Part shown: positions 10,228 through 18,771 of the stretch, piece by piece | Position numbering within the stretch: the stretch's first letter is position 1 | How the letters are laid out: each line of letters begins with the position of its first letter | NCBI RefSeq assembly: GCF_011947285.1 | Contig: NZ_JAAOZT010000006.1 | Coordinates: forward strand, 496,001 to 560,000 | From: Glaciimonas immobilis | Lineage (GTDB): Bacteria > Pseudomonadota > Gammaproteobacteria > Burkholderiales > Burkholderiaceae_D | Reading direction: 5' to 3' | Length of the DNA stretch: 64,000 bases | Position numbers and translations under genes: made by a program | Notes under the pieces: generated by a model | What the model was told of the DNA's origin: nothing | The model's database searches: none | What the model saw: only the letters and a program-made list of their open reading frames with translations

Positions 10228-10782
10228 ATGGACCAACACCTCAAAGAAACGCAGATCGATAGTACTTTGGTCTACGACGGGAGTTTTTTGAAGGTGCAAC
10301 GTGATACGGTAGCATTGCCAAATGGCAAGCCGACCATTCGCGAGTACATTAAACATCCAGGTGCTGTTGTAGTTCTGGCTTTGTTCGAGGACGGCTCGGT
10401 GCTAATGGAGCGCCAGTTCCGCTATCCGCTGCACCGTGTATTTATTGAGTTCCCTGCAGGTAAAATTGATCTAAACGAAGATCCCCTCGAGTGTGCCAAG
10501 CGCGAGTTGCAAGAAGAAACCGGTTACACAGCTACCGACTGGCAGTACGTTTCCACCATTCATAATGCGATTGCTTACGCGGACGAACATCTGGATATTT
10601 TTCTCGCACGCGGACTGACAGTGGGCGAACGTCGGCTTGACGATGAAGAGTTTCTGGATGTCTTCAAAGCGCCACTGGATGACTTGTTATCGTGGGTAAA
10701 GGAGGGGAAAATCACTGACGTCAAAACGGTGATTGGCACTTTCTGGCTTGAGAAAATCGTTGCCGGTGATTGGAAGTTGTAG
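10228..10782 (+). CDS. NUDIX hydrolase, ADP-ribose pyrophosphatase type
   Basis: This 184-residue NUDIX enzyme is expected to split ADP-ribose or a similar nucleoside diphosphate sugar. The NUDIX box lies at about residues 78-100: it begins GKIDLNEDPLECAKREL and ends QEETGY, with the catalytic glutamates in REL-QEE. The preceding FRYPLHRVFIEFPAGKI and the later acidic FLDVFKAPLDDLL resemble NudF/ADPRase proteins. The ATG at 10228 is chosen because CGGAG lies 8 bases upstream and the GTG at 10168 has no ribosome site. It stands alone between the nuo terminator and a lipoprotein gene. Confidence 0.85.
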   Translation: MDQHLKETQIDSTLVYDGSFLKVQRDTVALPNGKPTIREYIKHPGAVVVLALFEDGSVLMERQFRYPLHRVFIEFPAGKIDLNEDPLECAKRELQEETGYTATDWQYVSTIHNAIAYADEHLDIFLARGLTVGERRLDDEEFLDVFKAPLDDLLSWVKEGKITDVKTVIGTFWLEKIVAGDWKL

Positions 10783-10935
10783 CAAGTAAATTGATAAAAA
10801 GTCCGTATTATCTAGCCGTTTACAAGGTTTTGCTGAAAAGGCAATAAGGCGGATCGGCGCACTAGTCGCAATTCGCGCTAGCGCAGGTCTCGCATTTATT
10901 CGATAATAAAAAGTCCCGCTAAACGGAGTTGCTCC

Positions 10936-12264
10936 ATGCATTCACCTTATCGCTCAGTCCTCTCGATTCTCATCTCATTTTGTCTGCTAGCGGTGACCCT
11001 GAGCGCATGCGGGGAAGTGGCTACCTTGCCAGAGCAAGATGGTTTCGGCCCCAAGCCAGTTTTGCCAGCGCCGCATCATAGCTTGTTTCCCACCGTGAAT
11101 ATCGCGCCTGCTAAGGGGTGGCCCTCTGGCACTACTCCTAAAGCTGGTCAAGGTTTGAGCGTCAGTGCCTTCGCGTCGGGGCTCGACCATCCACGCTGGT
11201 TGTATACCTTGCCAAATGGCGACGTTTTGGTTGCCGAGACCAATGCGCCCCCTAAACCAGAGGATGCAAAAGGAATCAAAGGCTGGGTCATGAAACTGGT
11301 CATGCGGCGTGCCGGCGCGGGAACCCCGAGCGCGAACCGGATTACATTGCTGCGCGACAATCAGGGCGACGGCATCGTTACCCGCAGCGTATTTTTGCAA
11401 GATTTGAACTCGCCGTTTGGCATGACGCTGGTTGGGAGCAATTTGTATGTCGCCACCACCGATGCAATACTAAGATTTCCCTATCGCACCGGAGACACCC
11501 AGATAACTGCGCCTGGCGTAAAGGTGCTTGATTTGCCTGCAGGTCCGATTAATCATCACTGGACCAAAAATGTGGTTGCCAGCCCTGACGGATCGCGTTT
11601 ATATGTCACGGTAGGCTCGAACAGTAACGTCGGTGAAAATGGCGTCGAGAACGAGCGCAATCGCGCGGCTATTTTGGAATTCAATATTACGGCTGGCAGC
11701 TCCCGGGTTTTTGCGTCGGGCCTGCGCAATCCAAACGGCATGGCATGGGAGCCGCGTACCGGCGCGCTCTGGACCGTCGTTAATGAGCGCGATGAAATCG
11801 GTAACGATCTGGTGCCCGATTACATGACGTCCGTAAAAGACGGCGCTTTTTATGGGTGGCCCTACAGCTATTACGGTCAGCATATCGATACTCGGGTGAC
11901 CCCGCAGCAGCCTGCTTTGGTGGCGCGCGCTATCGCACCGGATTATGCGTTAGGCGCGCATACGGCCTCGCTCGGTCTGACTTTTTACGAAGGTAACTTA
12001 CTGCCCAAGCGTTTTTTAGGAGGCGTATTTATCGGCCAGCACGGTTCCTGGAATCGCAAACCACGTAGTGGCTATAAGGTAATTTTTGTGCCGTTCGCAA
12101 ATGGTTTTCCGGCCGGAAAGCCCGAAGATATTCTCAGCGGTTTCCTCAACGCCGACGGCGACGCGATGGGTCGCCCGGTAGGGGTAGCGGTTGATCGTCA
12201 TGGCGCGTTGCTGGTCGCGGACGATGTTGGCAACGTTATATGGAGGGTGACACCGGCGAAGTAA
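10936..12264 (+). CDS. Sorbosone dehydrogenase-like PQQ-type beta-propeller lipoprotein
   Basis: This 442-residue exported protein has a signal sequence ending in a lipobox (VTLSAC, Cys about residue 25), so it is probably a lipoprotein. The rest looks like the glucose/sorbosone dehydrogenase beta-propeller family: [53 protein letters not shown] and [16 protein letters not shown]. Members are PQQ-dependent aldose or aldehyde dehydrogenases, or relatives of unknown substrate. No PQQ biosynthesis genes are in the window. A bidirectional terminator separates it from the convergent ETF-QO gene. Confidence 0.8.
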   Translation: MHSPYRSVLSILISFCLLAVTLSACGEVATLPEQDGFGPKPVLPAPHHSLFPTVNIAPAKGWPSGTTPKAGQGLSVSAFASGLDHPRWLYTLPNGDVLVAETNAPPKPEDAKGIKGWVMKLVMRRAGAGTPSANRITLLRDNQGDGIVTRSVFLQDLNSPFGMTLVGSNLYVATTDAILRFPYRTGDTQITAPGVKVLDLPAGPINHHWTKNVVASPDGSRLYVTVGSNSNVGENGVENERNRAAILEFNITAGSSRVFASGLRNPNGMAWEPRTGALWTVVNERDEIGNDLVPDYMTSVKDGAFYGWPYSYYGQHIDTRVTPQQPALVARAIAPDYALGAHTASLGLTFYEGNLLPKRFLGGVFIGQHGSWNRKPRSGYKVIFVPFANGFPAGKPEDILSGFLNADGDAMGRPVGVAVDRHGALLVADDVGNVIWRVTPAK

Positions 12265-12394
12265 CGTCTATGTCAAATAAATTGCTTATCGTGCGGATTT
12301 TCACCAGGCACATTCGGTATAGGCTTTAGCCACGGCTAAACAATATTTGTTGCGCAAAATGCTAAAGTAGACCGCGTAAAAATAATGGCCAGTT

Positions 12395-12432
12395 TTACCA
12401 GAACATGAAGTGTATATTTCATGTTTTGGTAA
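12395..12432. terminator. Bidirectional terminator between convergent genes
   Basis: A 15-base arm at 12395-12409 pairs with 12418-12432 with a single mismatch and an 8-base loop. A T-rich run follows at 12442-12450 on the plus strand. It lies between the plus-strand dehydrogenase and the minus-strand ETF-QO and probably serves both. Confidence 0.75.
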
Positions 12433-12500
12433 GTCGGCCGCTATTTTTTATTTCTTTTGCGCTGTAGTTGAAACCATAACCAACTATAGCTATAAGTGGA

Positions 12501-14180
12501 TTACATATTCGCGTAATTCGGGCCGCCGCCACCTTCTGGCGTAACCCAAACGATATTTTGAGTCGGATCCTTGATGTCGCAGGTTTTACAGTGGACGCAG
12601 TTTTGCGCATTGATTTGTAGCCTTTCGGTATTATCCGGATTGGTCACAAATTCATACACCCCCGCCGGGCAATAACGTGCCTCTGGTCCCGCGTAACGCG
12701 CCATATTGACGTCCACCGGTACCGATGGGTCCTTCAATGTCAGATGAATCGGCTGCTCTTCTGCGTGATTGGTATTGGAGATAAAAACCGATGACAAACG
12801 GTCGAAGGTCAGTTTTCCATCCGGTTTAGGATATTTGATCGGCGCGTAGTTAGCTGCAGGCTTCAGACACTCATGGTCTGCGTGGGTGTGATGCAAGGTC
12901 CACGGCGCTTTGCCGCCGAATACCACCTGGTCGATACCGACCATTAATGTGCCGAGATACAGGCCCTTGCTCATCCACGGTTTGAAATTGCGGGCTTTAT
13001 ACAATTCTTCGTATAGCCATGATTTTTCGAACGCGTCCGCGTAAGCGGTTAATTCATCATGCTGGCGCTCGCTGACGATGGCGGCAAAGGCGGCCTCCGC
13101 AGCCAACATGCCTGTCTTAATCGCTGCATGGCTGCCCTTGATACGGCTGGCGTTTAAAAAGCCGGCTTCGCAACCGATCAAAGCGCCGCCATTGAACGTT
13201 AGTTTGGGCAGTGACTGCAAACCACCGGCAGCTATCGCACGCGCGCCGTAAGAAAGACGTTTGCCGCCGACGAAAAATTTGCTGATTTCCGGATGCGTTT
13301 TGTAGCGTTGGAATTCCTCGTACGGCGACATGTACGGATTTTCATAGGCAAGTCCGACTACATAACCAACCGCAACCTGATTGTTTTCCAGATGATAGAG
13401 GAACGATCCGCCATAGGTCTTGGTATCGAGTGGCCAGCCTGCCGTATGGATCACCAGGCCGGGTTTGTGCAGCTTAGGATCGATTTCCCACAGTTCTTTG
13501 ATCCCCAAACCGTAAGTTTGCGGATCCTTATCTTTGTTGAGGTCGTATTTTGCGATGATTTGCTTGCCCAGGCTGCCGCGGGCACCCTCTGCAAACAACG
13601 TATATTTGGCGTGCAGTTCCATGCCCAACTGGAACGCATCGGTCGGTTTTCCGTCGCGCCCAAGACCCATGTTGCCGGTCGCTACGCCTTTTACCGAGCC
13701 ATCATCATTGTAAAGCACCTCGGCGGCAGGAAAGCCGGGAAATATATCTACGCCCAATGTCTCTGCCTGCTGGCCCAGCCAACGGACCACGTTCGCCAGT
13801 GAAATGACGTAATTACCATGATTCTGGAAGCAACCCGGCAGCATCCAGTTAGGGGTTTTAAATGCTTTGGTAGCGGTCAAAAACAGGAACCGGTCCTCGC
13901 TCACCTCGGTGTTTAGCGGTGCTCCCAGCTCTTTCCATTGGGGGATCAGTTCAGTCAATGCTTGCGGATCCATGACTGCACCTGACAAAATGTGCGCACC
14001 GATTTCACTGCCTTTTTCCAGGACGCAGACCGACACTTCTTTCCCTTTTTCGGAGGCGAACTGCTTTAAGCGAATCGCCGCGGCCAAGCCAGCGGGGCCG
14101 CCTCCGACTACAACCACGTCGTATTCCATGGCCTCTCTTGGGCCGTATTGTTCAAGTATACTTTGCGTCTGGTCGGTCAT
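12501..14180 (-). CDS. Electron transfer flavoprotein-ubiquinone oxidoreductase
   Basis: ETF-QO takes electrons from electron transfer flavoprotein, reduced by acyl-CoA and other dehydrogenases, and passes them to ubiquinone at the membrane. The 559-residue protein has the FAD-binding motif VVVGGGPAGLAAAIRLKQ near residues 24-41. At the C terminus is a ferredoxin-like [4Fe-4S] site, with RYCPAGVYEF followed by QNCVHCKTCDIKDPTQNIVW. Length is typical. AGGTGA precedes the ATG. No etfAB genes are nearby. The neighbouring thioesterase and CoA-transferase genes are consistent with acyl-CoA metabolism. Confidence 0.96.
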   Translation of the reverse strand: MTDQTQSILEQYGPREAMEYDVVVVGGGPAGLAAAIRLKQFASEKGKEVSVCVLEKGSEIGAHILSGAVMDPQALTELIPQWKELGAPLNTEVSEDRFLFLTATKAFKTPNWMLPGCFQNHGNYVISLANVVRWLGQQAETLGVDIFPGFPAAEVLYNDDGSVKGVATGNMGLGRDGKPTDAFQLGMELHAKYTLFAEGARGSLGKQIIAKYDLNKDKDPQTYGLGIKELWEIDPKLHKPGLVIHTAGWPLDTKTYGGSFLYHLENNQVAVGYVVGLAYENPYMSPYEEFQRYKTHPEISKFFVGGKRLSYGARAIAAGGLQSLPKLTFNGGALIGCEAGFLNASRIKGSHAAIKTGMLAAEAAFAAIVSERQHDELTAYADAFEKSWLYEELYKARNFKPWMSKGLYLGTLMVGIDQVVFGGKAPWTLHHTHADHECLKPAANYAPIKYPKPDGKLTFDRLSSVFISNTNHAEEQPIHLTLKDPSVPVDVNMARYAGPEARYCPAGVYEFVTNPDNTERLQINAQNCVHCKTCDIKDPTQNIVWVTPEGGGGPNYANM

Positions 14181-14210
14181 TGTATCTTCACCTATATTTT
14201 ATTTTCGAAC

Positions 14211-14236
14211 GTTTGTGCTAATTGTTTGTGCTAATT
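14211..14236. repeat. Perfect 13-bp tandem duplication upstream of ETF-QO
   Basis: GTTTGTGCTAATT occurs twice back to back (14211-14223 and 14224-14236), 31 bases upstream of the ETF-QO start in the divergent spacer to the thioesterase gene. It may be a paired binding site for a regulator, or a recent slippage duplication in the promoter. Confidence 0.6.
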
Positions 14237-14392
14237 GTCGGGGATATTGCGGCAAAATACCAGACTTTGCCATATGCGTGTAGCAAGCGCGACGCCTTAC
14301 GTGCGCCGAACGTTGCGTTCAAGCATCAAGGGCGCGTATGCACTCTTCATCCGTTCACACCTGTCGCTGTTTAAATAATGTAGAAAGAATGT

Positions 14393-14794
14393 ATGGAAAG
14401 TAAAAAATTAGTCCATCGGAGTAAGGTTGCCATTCGTTGGGGTGACATGGATGCACTCGGACACGTGAATAATACGGTGTATTTTCGGTACATGGAACAG
14501 GCGCGCGTGGCATGGATGGAATCATTGAACAATCCGCTTGGCGGCGCGCAAGGGCCGGTGCTAGTGAATGCGCAATGTAGTTTTTTGCGCCAGCTCAAGT
14601 ACCCTGGCGACGTCGAAGTCTCTTGTTACATGGGTGTCATTGGTCGTTCCAGCTTCGAAATGACGTATGAAATTCGCCGCGTTGATGTTCCAGAGGTTAT
14701 TTTCGCCGAGGGATCCGCAAAACTGGTATGGATCGATTTTAAGATGGAAAAGTCTGTTCCTTTGCCGGATCACGTCCGCGCATTGCTGGCGTAA
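14393..14794 (+). CDS. Acyl-CoA thioesterase, 4HBT/YbgC-like hotdog family
   Basis: This 133-residue single hotdog-fold protein matches 4-hydroxybenzoyl-CoA thioesterase-like enzymes. Such enzymes hydrolyse short or medium acyl-CoA. The signature WGDMDALGHVNNTVYFRYME (about residues 17-36) holds the catalytic aspartate and the HVNN turn. The start at 14393 puts the motif at the usual distance from the N terminus, and AGAAAGA upstream is a possible ribosome site. It is divergent from ETF-QO. The substrate is not predictable. Confidence 0.85.
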   Translation: MESKKLVHRSKVAIRWGDMDALGHVNNTVYFRYMEQARVAWMESLNNPLGGAQGPVLVNAQCSFLRQLKYPGDVEVSCYMGVIGRSSFEMTYEIRRVDVPEVIFAEGSAKLVWIDFKMEKSVPLPDHVRALLA

Positions 14795-14918
14795 TTTGCG
14801 TGACCTTCAAAGGAGTTTTCGCAACGGACTTAAGGACCTGATGTAATTTGAATTACACGACGTGCCAGCTCGCAAAAGGCCAGGTCTCAATGCGGCACCC
14901 AACTCTGATACCCACAAA

Positions 14919-15569
14919 TTAGCCATTTATACCAAGCAACCGATGCACCAATTCACTCGACGTCGCTGCAGTAAATTTTTTCATCAGATTAGCCCGATGC
15001 ATTTCGACGGTGCGTGGGCTCAGGCCGATTTGTTTGCCGATCAGCTTGCTTGTTTTTCCTTCCACCAGTAGCGCGGCAATTTCACGCTCGCGTGGCGATA
15101 ACACTGCTGATGCCTTGCGTTTTCCGCTCAAGTCTTCAAAAGTCCAGATTCCCGCTGCGTGAGTATTGTCTGGGACTAATGTGTGACCGATAACGTGGCA
15201 CCAAAAAAGTTCGCCGTCGGCACGGCGCATGATACGTTCATCCGAATAGCTTCCTTTTGCATTCATTATTGGCACTATTCGGGCACCGGTTCGTTCAAAT
15301 TCATCGGGGGTGGGATAAAGTAATTGAAATGACTCGCCATTCAAATCACCGCGTTCGTAACCAAACATTTGCGTTAACGCTGCATTGCAGACTTGCATAA
15401 TACGGTGTTTAGAGACGCACATGCCAACCGGCGCGTGGTCAAAAATGACTTGATAATCAATTTCTGGGGATGCATTCATTGGCAATAGGCGGGGCAGGTG
15501 GCGGTAATTTAGGGCGCTTTGTAGCAGGGCACCTTGCTGCCGTGTGATTATATTCATGACGCGAAACAT
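14919..15569 (-). CDS. PAS domain LuxR-family transcriptional regulator
   Basis: This 216-residue regulator has an N-terminal PAS domain (about residues 36-150; IDYQVIFDHAPVGMCVSKHR, then FGYERGDLNGESFQLLYP) and a C-terminal LuxR/GerE helix-turn-helix (SPREREIAALLVEGKTSK, IGLSPRTVEMHRANLMKKF). PAS-LuxR proteins sense a ligand or redox state and bind DNA directly. A second candidate start is the Met at residue 31 (15479), just before the PAS domain. It is transcribed away from scoA with a 154-base shared spacer, so it may control the CoA-transferase genes. That link is inference. Confidence 0.82.
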   Translation of the reverse strand: MFRVMNIITRQQGALLQSALNYRHLPRLLPMNASPEIDYQVIFDHAPVGMCVSKHRIMQVCNAALTQMFGYERGDLNGESFQLLYPTPDEFERTGARIVPIMNAKGSYSDERIMRRADGELFWCHVIGHTLVPDNTHAAGIWTFEDLSGKRKASAVLSPREREIAALLVEGKTSKLIGKQIGLSPRTVEMHRANLMKKFTAATSSELVHRLLGING

Positions 15570-15723
15570 GTCACGCTGTAGTCTGCGATTTTAACGTTAC
15601 TTGTTTCACCAGAGTATTAGGTCCGTATTTTTACGGTATTGTCGAATCAGCCAGTTCATCATATGCTATCAGGCGAATCAAAGAGCAATAATAGTCTGAG
15701 TTTACTCAAAAGGAGATAGCGGT

Positions 15724-16419
15724 ATGAATAAAGTTTATCCTGACGCGGCCAGCGCGTTGGCAGGTATTGTGAGCGACGGCCAGACCATCGCTGTTGGCGG
15801 TTTTGGATTATGTGGTATTCCAGAAGCATTAATCGCAGCGCTGCGCGATTCTGGCGTACAAAATCTGACGGCGATTTCGAACAATGCGGGCGTTGATGGC
15901 TTCGGTCTCGGTCAGTTGCTGAGCACGCGTCAAATAAAAAAAATGATTGCATCCTACGTCGGTGAGAATAAAGAGTTTGAACGGCAGTACCTGGCTGGCG
16001 AACTGGAGCTTGAATTTACGCCTCAGGGTACTCTGGCCGAGAAACTTCGTGCTGGCGGCTCTGGTATTCCTGCATTTTTCACCAAGACTGGCGTTGGTAC
16101 TTTAATCGCCGAAGGTAAGGAAACACGCGAATTTGATGGCGAAAATTACATCATGGAAAAATCGCTTGTAGCTGATATCTCTCTGGTCAAGGCCTATAAG
16201 GCAGATCGTAGCGGCAATCTGGTCTATAACAAAACAGCGCGCAATTTCAATCCTAACGTTGCCATGGCCGGAAAGATCACTGTGGTTGAGGTTGAATATT
16301 TGGTCGAAGTCGGTGAAATCGATCCAGATGAAGTCCATACCCCGGGTATTTTTGTGCATCGGATCGTGGTCAATGCGTCGCCGGAAAAGCGGATCGAACA
16401 ACGCACCGTCAGCAAGTAG
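15724..16419 (+). CDS. scoA: 3-oxoacid CoA-transferase subunit A
   Basis: This is the alpha subunit of succinyl-CoA:3-ketoacid CoA-transferase, which activates acetoacetate with CoA from succinyl-CoA. The 231-residue protein shows the family start TIAVGGFGLCGIPEALIAAL and the ENYIMEKSLVADISLVKAYK region. AAGGAG at 15710-15715 supports the ATG. The B subunit follows 94 bases later, after a small hairpin. Together they suit use of ketone bodies or turnover of polyhydroxybutyrate-derived acetoacetate. Confidence 0.93.
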   Translation: MNKVYPDAASALAGIVSDGQTIAVGGFGLCGIPEALIAALRDSGVQNLTAISNNAGVDGFGLGQLLSTRQIKKMIASYVGENKEFERQYLAGELELEFTPQGTLAEKLRAGGSGIPAFFTKTGVGTLIAEGKETREFDGENYIMEKSLVADISLVKAYKADRSGNLVYNKTARNFNPNVAMAGKITVVEVEYLVEVGEIDPDEVHTPGIFVHRIVVNASPEKRIEQRTVSK

Positions 16420-16447
16420 GGCTTTTGGGTCTTTGAAGGCCTCGGCC

Positions 16448-16468
16448 TCAAGGCATACAATGCCTTGA
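16448..16468 (+). repeat. Hairpin between scoA and scoB
   Basis: TCAAGGCAT (16448-16456) and ATGCCTTGA (16460-16468) form a perfect 9-bp stem with a 3-base loop. No T run follows. It could stabilise the scoA message or set the A:B ratio. Confidence 0.5.
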
Positions 16469-16513
16469 TTCCACCAATTCGGATAAAAAATAGTATAAGA
16501 ACGGAGAATAGAT

Positions 16514-17167
16514 ATGGCATGGACTCGTGATGAAATGGCCGCGCGTGCGGGGCAAGAATTGCAGGACGGTTTTTACGTCAATCTGGGTATCGGTTTGCCG
16601 ACGTTAGTGGCAAATCACGTCCCTAAAGGGATGGAAGTCTGGTTGCAATCAGAGAACGGCCTATTAGGTATCGGCCCTTTTCCAACCGAAGACAAGGTCG
16701 ATGCTGATGTGATTAATGCCGGTAAGCAAACGGTGACGTCGTTGCCAGGCTCGTCTTATTTTAGCTCGGCCGACTCGTTTGCCATGATCCGCGGCGGAAA
16801 AGTCAATCTTGCCGTCTTGGGCGCAATGCAGGTATCAAAGACTGGCGATTTAGCAAACTGGATGATTCCCGGGAAGATGGTCAAGGGAATGGGCGGCGCG
16901 ATGGATTTGGTCGCAGGGGTCAAGCGCGTGGTAGTGTTAATGGAACACGTAGCTAAAGCTAAAGATGGCACAACCTCCCATAAAATTCTGAATGCGTGTG
17001 ATTTGCCATTGACGGGTATCGCGGTTGTTAACCGCATTATCACTGATCTTGCGGTGCTGGACGTGACACCACAGGGCTTAAAAGTGGTTGAACTGGCAAC
17101 CGGCGTGACAAAAGAAGAATTGATAGAGAAAACAGGTGCAGAGTTGGATTTCAGCAGCTTGAACTAA
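16514..17167 (+). CDS. scoB: 3-oxoacid CoA-transferase subunit B
   Basis: This is the beta subunit of the 3-oxoacid CoA-transferase and carries the catalytic glutamate in [14 protein letters not shown] (Glu about residue 47), which forms the CoA thioester intermediate. The 217-residue length is normal. GGAG lies 8 bases before the ATG. An intrinsic terminator follows 22 bases after the stop, closing the scoAB unit. Confidence 0.94.
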   Translation: MAWTRDEMAARAGQELQDGFYVNLGIGLPTLVANHVPKGMEVWLQSENGLLGIGPFPTEDKVDADVINAGKQTVTSLPGSSYFSSADSFAMIRGGKVNLAVLGAMQVSKTGDLANWMIPGKMVKGMGGAMDLVAGVKRVVVLMEHVAKAKDGTTSHKILNACDLPLTGIAVVNRIITDLAVLDVTPQGLKVVELATGVTKEELIEKTGAELDFSSLN

Positions 17168-17189
17168 TCTTTTTGACTGCAATACAAGG

Positions 17190-17217
17190 GCCGACAATGT
17201 ATGTCGGCTTTTTTTTG
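17190..17217 (+). terminator. Intrinsic terminator after scoB
   Basis: GCCGACA (17190-17196) pairs with TGTCGGC (17202-17208) around a 5-base loop and is followed directly by eight or more T residues. Confidence 0.9.
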
Positions 17218-17370
17218 CCTTTTATCTTCTGCCGCATAGCAACTTCGTCACCTCAATTTACGCGGTAGCACGTGCTTTTAGGGCGATAAACAGAGCGAAT
17301 AATTCGGTCATTAGCCATTTTGGAGCATTTTATACGCTAGCGACGGTAGAATAGAGGGGCTTTCCTTTGT

Positions 17371-18270
17371 ATGCCCAACCGGACGTCGCTAATGACCTTA
17401 CCTTCGCATAAGACTGTTCAATGTATTTCTCCCGTCGGCCTGCATTCAATGGCATATCAAGAATGGGGCGATCCTCATAATCCAAACGTGTTGCTATGTG
17501 TGCACGGTGTGACCCGCGTTTCCGGCGATTTTGATCAATTGGCGCGCTCATTATGTGACACTTATCGCGTGGTATGTCCTGATGTGGTTGGTCGTGGCCG
17601 GTCAGGGCGCTTGCATGATCCACGCTATTATGTCGTTCCGCAATATGTCAGCGATATGGTGACTTTATTAGCCAGATTGGATGCAACTACGGTCGATTTG
17701 GTAGGCACTTCGATGGGTGGTCTTATCGGTCTTGGACTCGCGTCGCTGCCAGATACGCCAATCCATAAATTAATTCTCAACGATATCGGGCCCAACCTTA
17801 ATCCCGACGCACTGAAGCGAATTGCTGCCTATATCGGTGCCGATATGCGGTTCGCTACTTTTGAGACGGCGGCGGCTTACATTAAATCGATTTCTCTCAC
17901 TTTTGGCGAGCATACTGATGTTGAGTGGCATAAGTTAGCGGCCGACGTTCTTCGCCAAAATGCAGATGGAGAGTGGGTACGCCATTACGATCTGGGTCTG
18001 GCAGTCCCCTTTGCAACGTCTACGATCGAGAATTACAAGGCCGCGGAAACCATGATGTGGGCAGCGTATGATGCTATTAAATGCCCCACATTATTGATAC
18101 GTGGCGCACAGTCCGACCTGTTGCCGCACGAAACCGCGCTATCGATGACACAGCGCGGTCCTAATGCAAAACTGGTCGAATTTGCCAATGTAGGGCATGC
18201 GCCGACGTTCGTACATGCAGATCAGATTGCAGTAGTCAGCGATTTTTTGTTTGCCGCAAATTACGCTTGA
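17371..18270 (+). CDS. Alpha/beta hydrolase
   Basis: This 299-residue alpha/beta hydrolase-fold protein has a visible catalytic triad: the nucleophile elbow VGTSMGGLIGL (Ser about residue 114), an acid near GAQSDLLPHE, and the His of NVGHAPTF near the C terminus. The oxyanion region is CVHGVTRVSGDFD. The substrate is unknown; esters or lactones are typical. The ATG at 17371 has GAGGGG upstream, and the Met at 17392 is an alternative. The gene is preceded by about 200 bases of spacer and probably has its own promoter. Confidence 0.82.
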   Translation: MPNRTSLMTLPSHKTVQCISPVGLHSMAYQEWGDPHNPNVLLCVHGVTRVSGDFDQLARSLCDTYRVVCPDVVGRGRSGRLHDPRYYVVPQYVSDMVTLLARLDATTVDLVGTSMGGLIGLGLASLPDTPIHKLILNDIGPNLNPDALKRIAAYIGADMRFATFETAAAYIKSISLTFGEHTDVEWHKLAADVLRQNADGEWVRHYDLGLAVPFATSTIENYKAAETMMWAAYDAIKCPTLLIRGAQSDLLPHETALSMTQRGPNAKLVEFANVGHAPTFVHADQIAVVSDFLFAANYA

Positions 18271-18413
18271 GTTCTGATTTCTGGGCAGGTGATGCGTAAC
18301 GCCGCTCCTAAGGTGATGGCGTCCAGCAAAGGATTTGATGGCTTACTATACGTGTGCTTTCAGCTCAACTTTTATACTTTAGCGGTATCGTTTTTTTGTA
18401 TTAAGGACATAAT

Positions 18414-18764
18414 ATGAGCATCACCCGGTTGCATGTAGGAAAACGATTGTCAGAAGTAGCGATATTTAACGGAACGATTTATCTTGCAGGGCAGTTGGCG
18501 GAAGACGTCAGTCAAAATATTGAGGCGCAAACGCGTGAGACGTTAGGCCATATCGATCGCTTGTTAGCCGAGGCTGGCAGCGACAAGGATCATATACTCT
18601 CGTGCCAGATTTATTTGGCTGATATTAAAGATTTCGCTGGCATGAACGTGGCATGGGACGAATGGGTCGCTGCAGGAAATTCACCTCCGCGGGCCACCGT
18701 CGAAGCCAAGTTGGCGCGACCAGAAATTTTGGTCGAGATTGTCATTGTTGCCGCTCAAAAGTAG
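18414..18764 (+). CDS. RidA family protein
   Basis: This 116-residue protein belongs to the RidA/YjgF/YER057c family. RidA itself hydrolyses reactive enamine/imine intermediates from amino acid breakdown. The conserved arginine is in NSPPRATVEAKLARPEILVE, and the middle LDRLLAEAGSDKDHILSCQIYL-type helix fits the fold (written here as similarity, with the gene reading LLAEAGSDKDHILSC). The N terminus lacks the usual P-x-P-GPY stretch, so it is a divergent subfamily member. relA starts 7 bases after its stop, suggesting cotranscription. Confidence 0.85.
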   Translation: MSITRLHVGKRLSEVAIFNGTIYLAGQLAEDVSQNIEAQTRETLGHIDRLLAEAGSDKDHILSCQIYLADIKDFAGMNVAWDEWVAAGNSPPRATVEAKLARPEILVEIVIVAAQK

Positions 18765-18771
18765 ATAGTCG

